Part shown: positions 62,481-64,000 of the stretch, piece by piece
Layout: each line of letters begins with the position of its first letter
How positions within the stretch are numbered: position 1 is the stretch's first letter
From: Macquaria australasica
Taxonomy: Eukaryota; Chordata; Actinopteri; Centrarchiformes; Percichthyidae
DNA: 64,000 nucleotides
Assembly (NCBI GenBank): GCA_005408345.1
Contig: SEMN01000056.1
Coordinates: forward strand, 1,674,001 to 1,738,000
Reading direction: 5' to 3'
Program-made: the position numbers and the translations under genes
Notes under the pieces: generated by a model
The model's input: only the letters and a program-made list of their open reading frames with translations
Databases searched by the model: none
Told to the model about the DNA's origin: nothing

Positions 62481-64000
62481 TTTGGTTTATGACCAAAAAA
62501 CTGCAACTGAGTAGAAAAGATGGAATAAGTCAACATGGGAGCTAGCTCGTCTGCTAGTTGTTTTGCTCTGGGCCGACAGGTGGTTGGCGCTCTGTTTGAA
62601 ACTGTGTTTGTCCTGCCAGAGTCTGCAGTGTAGCAACACAGCTCTCATATCTGCTGCCATTACCAGGGTATCTCACTCCCATTATCAGTTTTCTCACATT
62701 GAGCAATTTCAGTCAGGATGTGGTACAGTAGATGTTAAAACACAATGAATCATCATGCATCATCATCAGAGGCAGAAGCACCACCATGCTGCTATCTAGG
62801 ATGGCAGCATTTGAATAAACCCAACATGAACTCCAACCTTAGAAATCTGTTTAGAATCCAAACAGAGGCTTTGTATTTTAGAGCTGCAACAACAGAAGGC
62901 GACTTTATGAAACAATACTTGATACACATCAAATGTTATTGCTTTACATTACATTTTATAGCTCAGTGTCTTTTACTGGTCTCCTCTCTAACAGTGTTTC
63001 TGCTGACTACGTTATTTTCGGAACAGGTCCTTTACAACAAAAGCAACTTGTTACAAAGTGCACAACATCCCGGGGCCTCTGTCCATGTAAACAATGCAGC
63101 AAACCGCTGGTCAACAGGCTTTGCGGTGTGGTCTGGAGGTACAGCTGTCACAGCCTGCCAGTCTCCTAGTAGACCGCAGCTCTGATTAAAAGGCCCGTTT
63201 AACTACCAATCACCACCCCAACAGCCATTTATCCTCAATGCTGTAAAAACACTCTCTGTAAACCGCCTGTTTACTGATTCAAAACCACTAGCTCTATTTG
63301 CTGCAGAAAACATCAGCCCATGAACTTAAAGATTTGTTTCTGAAACAGAGTCAAAGCATCTTCATTACTCAGTACACCCAAGCTGCTTGTAGTTGGATTA
63401 TATAAAGGGAACTGATAAAGTGCCCAAATCATGTTTTTAAATAATGTGTTGTTCGATTGCTCAATTAGTTTGAGAGTGTAACTTCTTGTCATCAGACTTG
63501 TTATTAATGATAGGCTGCAGGTGCAGGTAAAACGTGTTCGATTATAGGGATTCTATGGCGAGGTGCGAGGTAATGAGCAAAATAATCACATCAATGACCA
63601 CAGTTGCCAGGACAACTCAACAATGTCTTAAATGCAGTAAAAGTGCCAGCAGTTATCTATATAATAAGCCTATAAACATTGAAAGGCTACAACAAACGTC
63701 TCTGTGAAAATGTGTTGAAAATATTCACTTCTGTTTTAAATATGGGCATTCAGTTCTTCGCTGGTGTATATTTAAGCACATACAGAACTCGCAGACGCAA
63801 CACCTCTCTGAACTTTAGTGAGAACTCTGATAAGCCCGCAATGTCGTGTTCACGGCAGAAAAGCGTAAAAAAAACAACTGGCCTCTACACAGAGGCAATG
63901 AGGCTCATCAATCAAAACATTAAGAAACTGCAGAACAATTTAAAGCAAATTGTCCACGGTTTAACAGCAATTATTTTACAGTTAAAATAATCACAGCCAT

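Larger units (their letters stand above)
56282..64000. other. msx2 upstream flank, no complete gene found
   Basis: The first 300 bp should hold the msx2 promoter (CpG-bearing, CCAAT box in gene orientation). Farther out are a GT microsatellite (57920-57950), an AGT-rich degenerate triplet stretch (58525-58635), a repeat fragment reading AAGTAAGATAAACCTTTAAT (60910-60929), a reversed 145-bp repeat unit (62325-62480) and one possible short exon (61832-61936). A 65-bp stretch at 57820-57885 combining octamer ATGCAAAT and CAATTAAG motifs is a candidate enhancer core. Frames at 59205-59591, 62745-63185 and 63679-63990 have no recognisable content. Confidence 0.4.

Noticed and set aside
62745..63185. 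146-codon plus-strand frame
   Set aside because: It has no domain or signal-peptide logic, begins beside repeat sequence, and the hydrophobic part comes from T-rich DNA.
63679..63990. 103-codon frame near the window end
   Set aside because: It opens with a non-ATG codon; the first ATG is internal. The lysine-rich tail follows A-rich DNA. It could be revisited with sequence beyond 64000.
1..64000. search for CRISPR arrays, rRNA, tRNA genes, operons or phage-like genes
   Set aside because: None seen; the genes have spliced eukaryotic structure throughout and no cloverleaf-like sequence was recognised by eye.

Overview
The window is vertebrate nuclear DNA and almost certainly comes from a percomorph teleost. 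Coding exons are split by small GT-AG introns. The proteins are clear fish orthologues of human genes. The spaces between genes hold CA/GT, TA and poly-A microsatellites and many short inverted-repeat elements of the kind dispersed through spiny-rayed fish genomes. There is no bacterial, plasmid or phage character and no CRISPR array.

Layout, left to right. (1) 47-9090, plus strand: rnf44, a RING-H2 E3 ubiquitin ligase. All ten coding exons are present (440 aa), followed by a 3.9 kb 3' UTR. (2) 10373-15963, minus strand: faf2, eleven exons, 445 aa (the human length). It is convergent with rnf44. (3) 17056-19250, minus strand: pin4, a parvulin prolyl isomerase, four exons, 125 aa. (4) 20353-22562, plus strand: a NIMA-related (NEK) kinase whose whole catalytic domain lies in one exon, joined to a second acidic exon. 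A near-consensus RFX X-box sits about 120 bp upstream. (5) 29418-30256, plus strand: a four-exon short-chain helical cytokine, best read as IL-4/13-like, with an AU-rich 3' UTR. (6) 33770-35927, plus strand: drd1, a dopamine D1 receptor with a non-coding first exon and a single coding exon. (7) 35928-54749: an 18.8 kb stretch without genes but rich in mobile-element remnants and possible regulatory DNA. (8) 54750-56281, minus strand: msx2, a homeobox repressor with two exons. (9) 56282-64000: no recognisable complete gene.

In human, RNF44, FAF2, DRD1 and MSX2 all lie in 5q35, so the frame of the window is an old conserved block. The pin4, NEK and cytokine genes sit inside that block. The genes do not form a pathway: two act in ubiquitin-dependent protein handling (rnf44, faf2), one is a folding enzyme, one a kinase with a possible cilium link, one an immune cytokine, one a neurotransmitter receptor and one a developmental repressor.

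Exon limits were assigned by hand from splice sites, reading-frame continuity and remembered human relatives. No alignment or database search was run. The most useful points are the spliced NEK gene with its X-box, the cytokine gene, the short-tailed drd1, a homeodomain substitution in msx2, and several inverted-repeat elements whose termini can be matched base by base.
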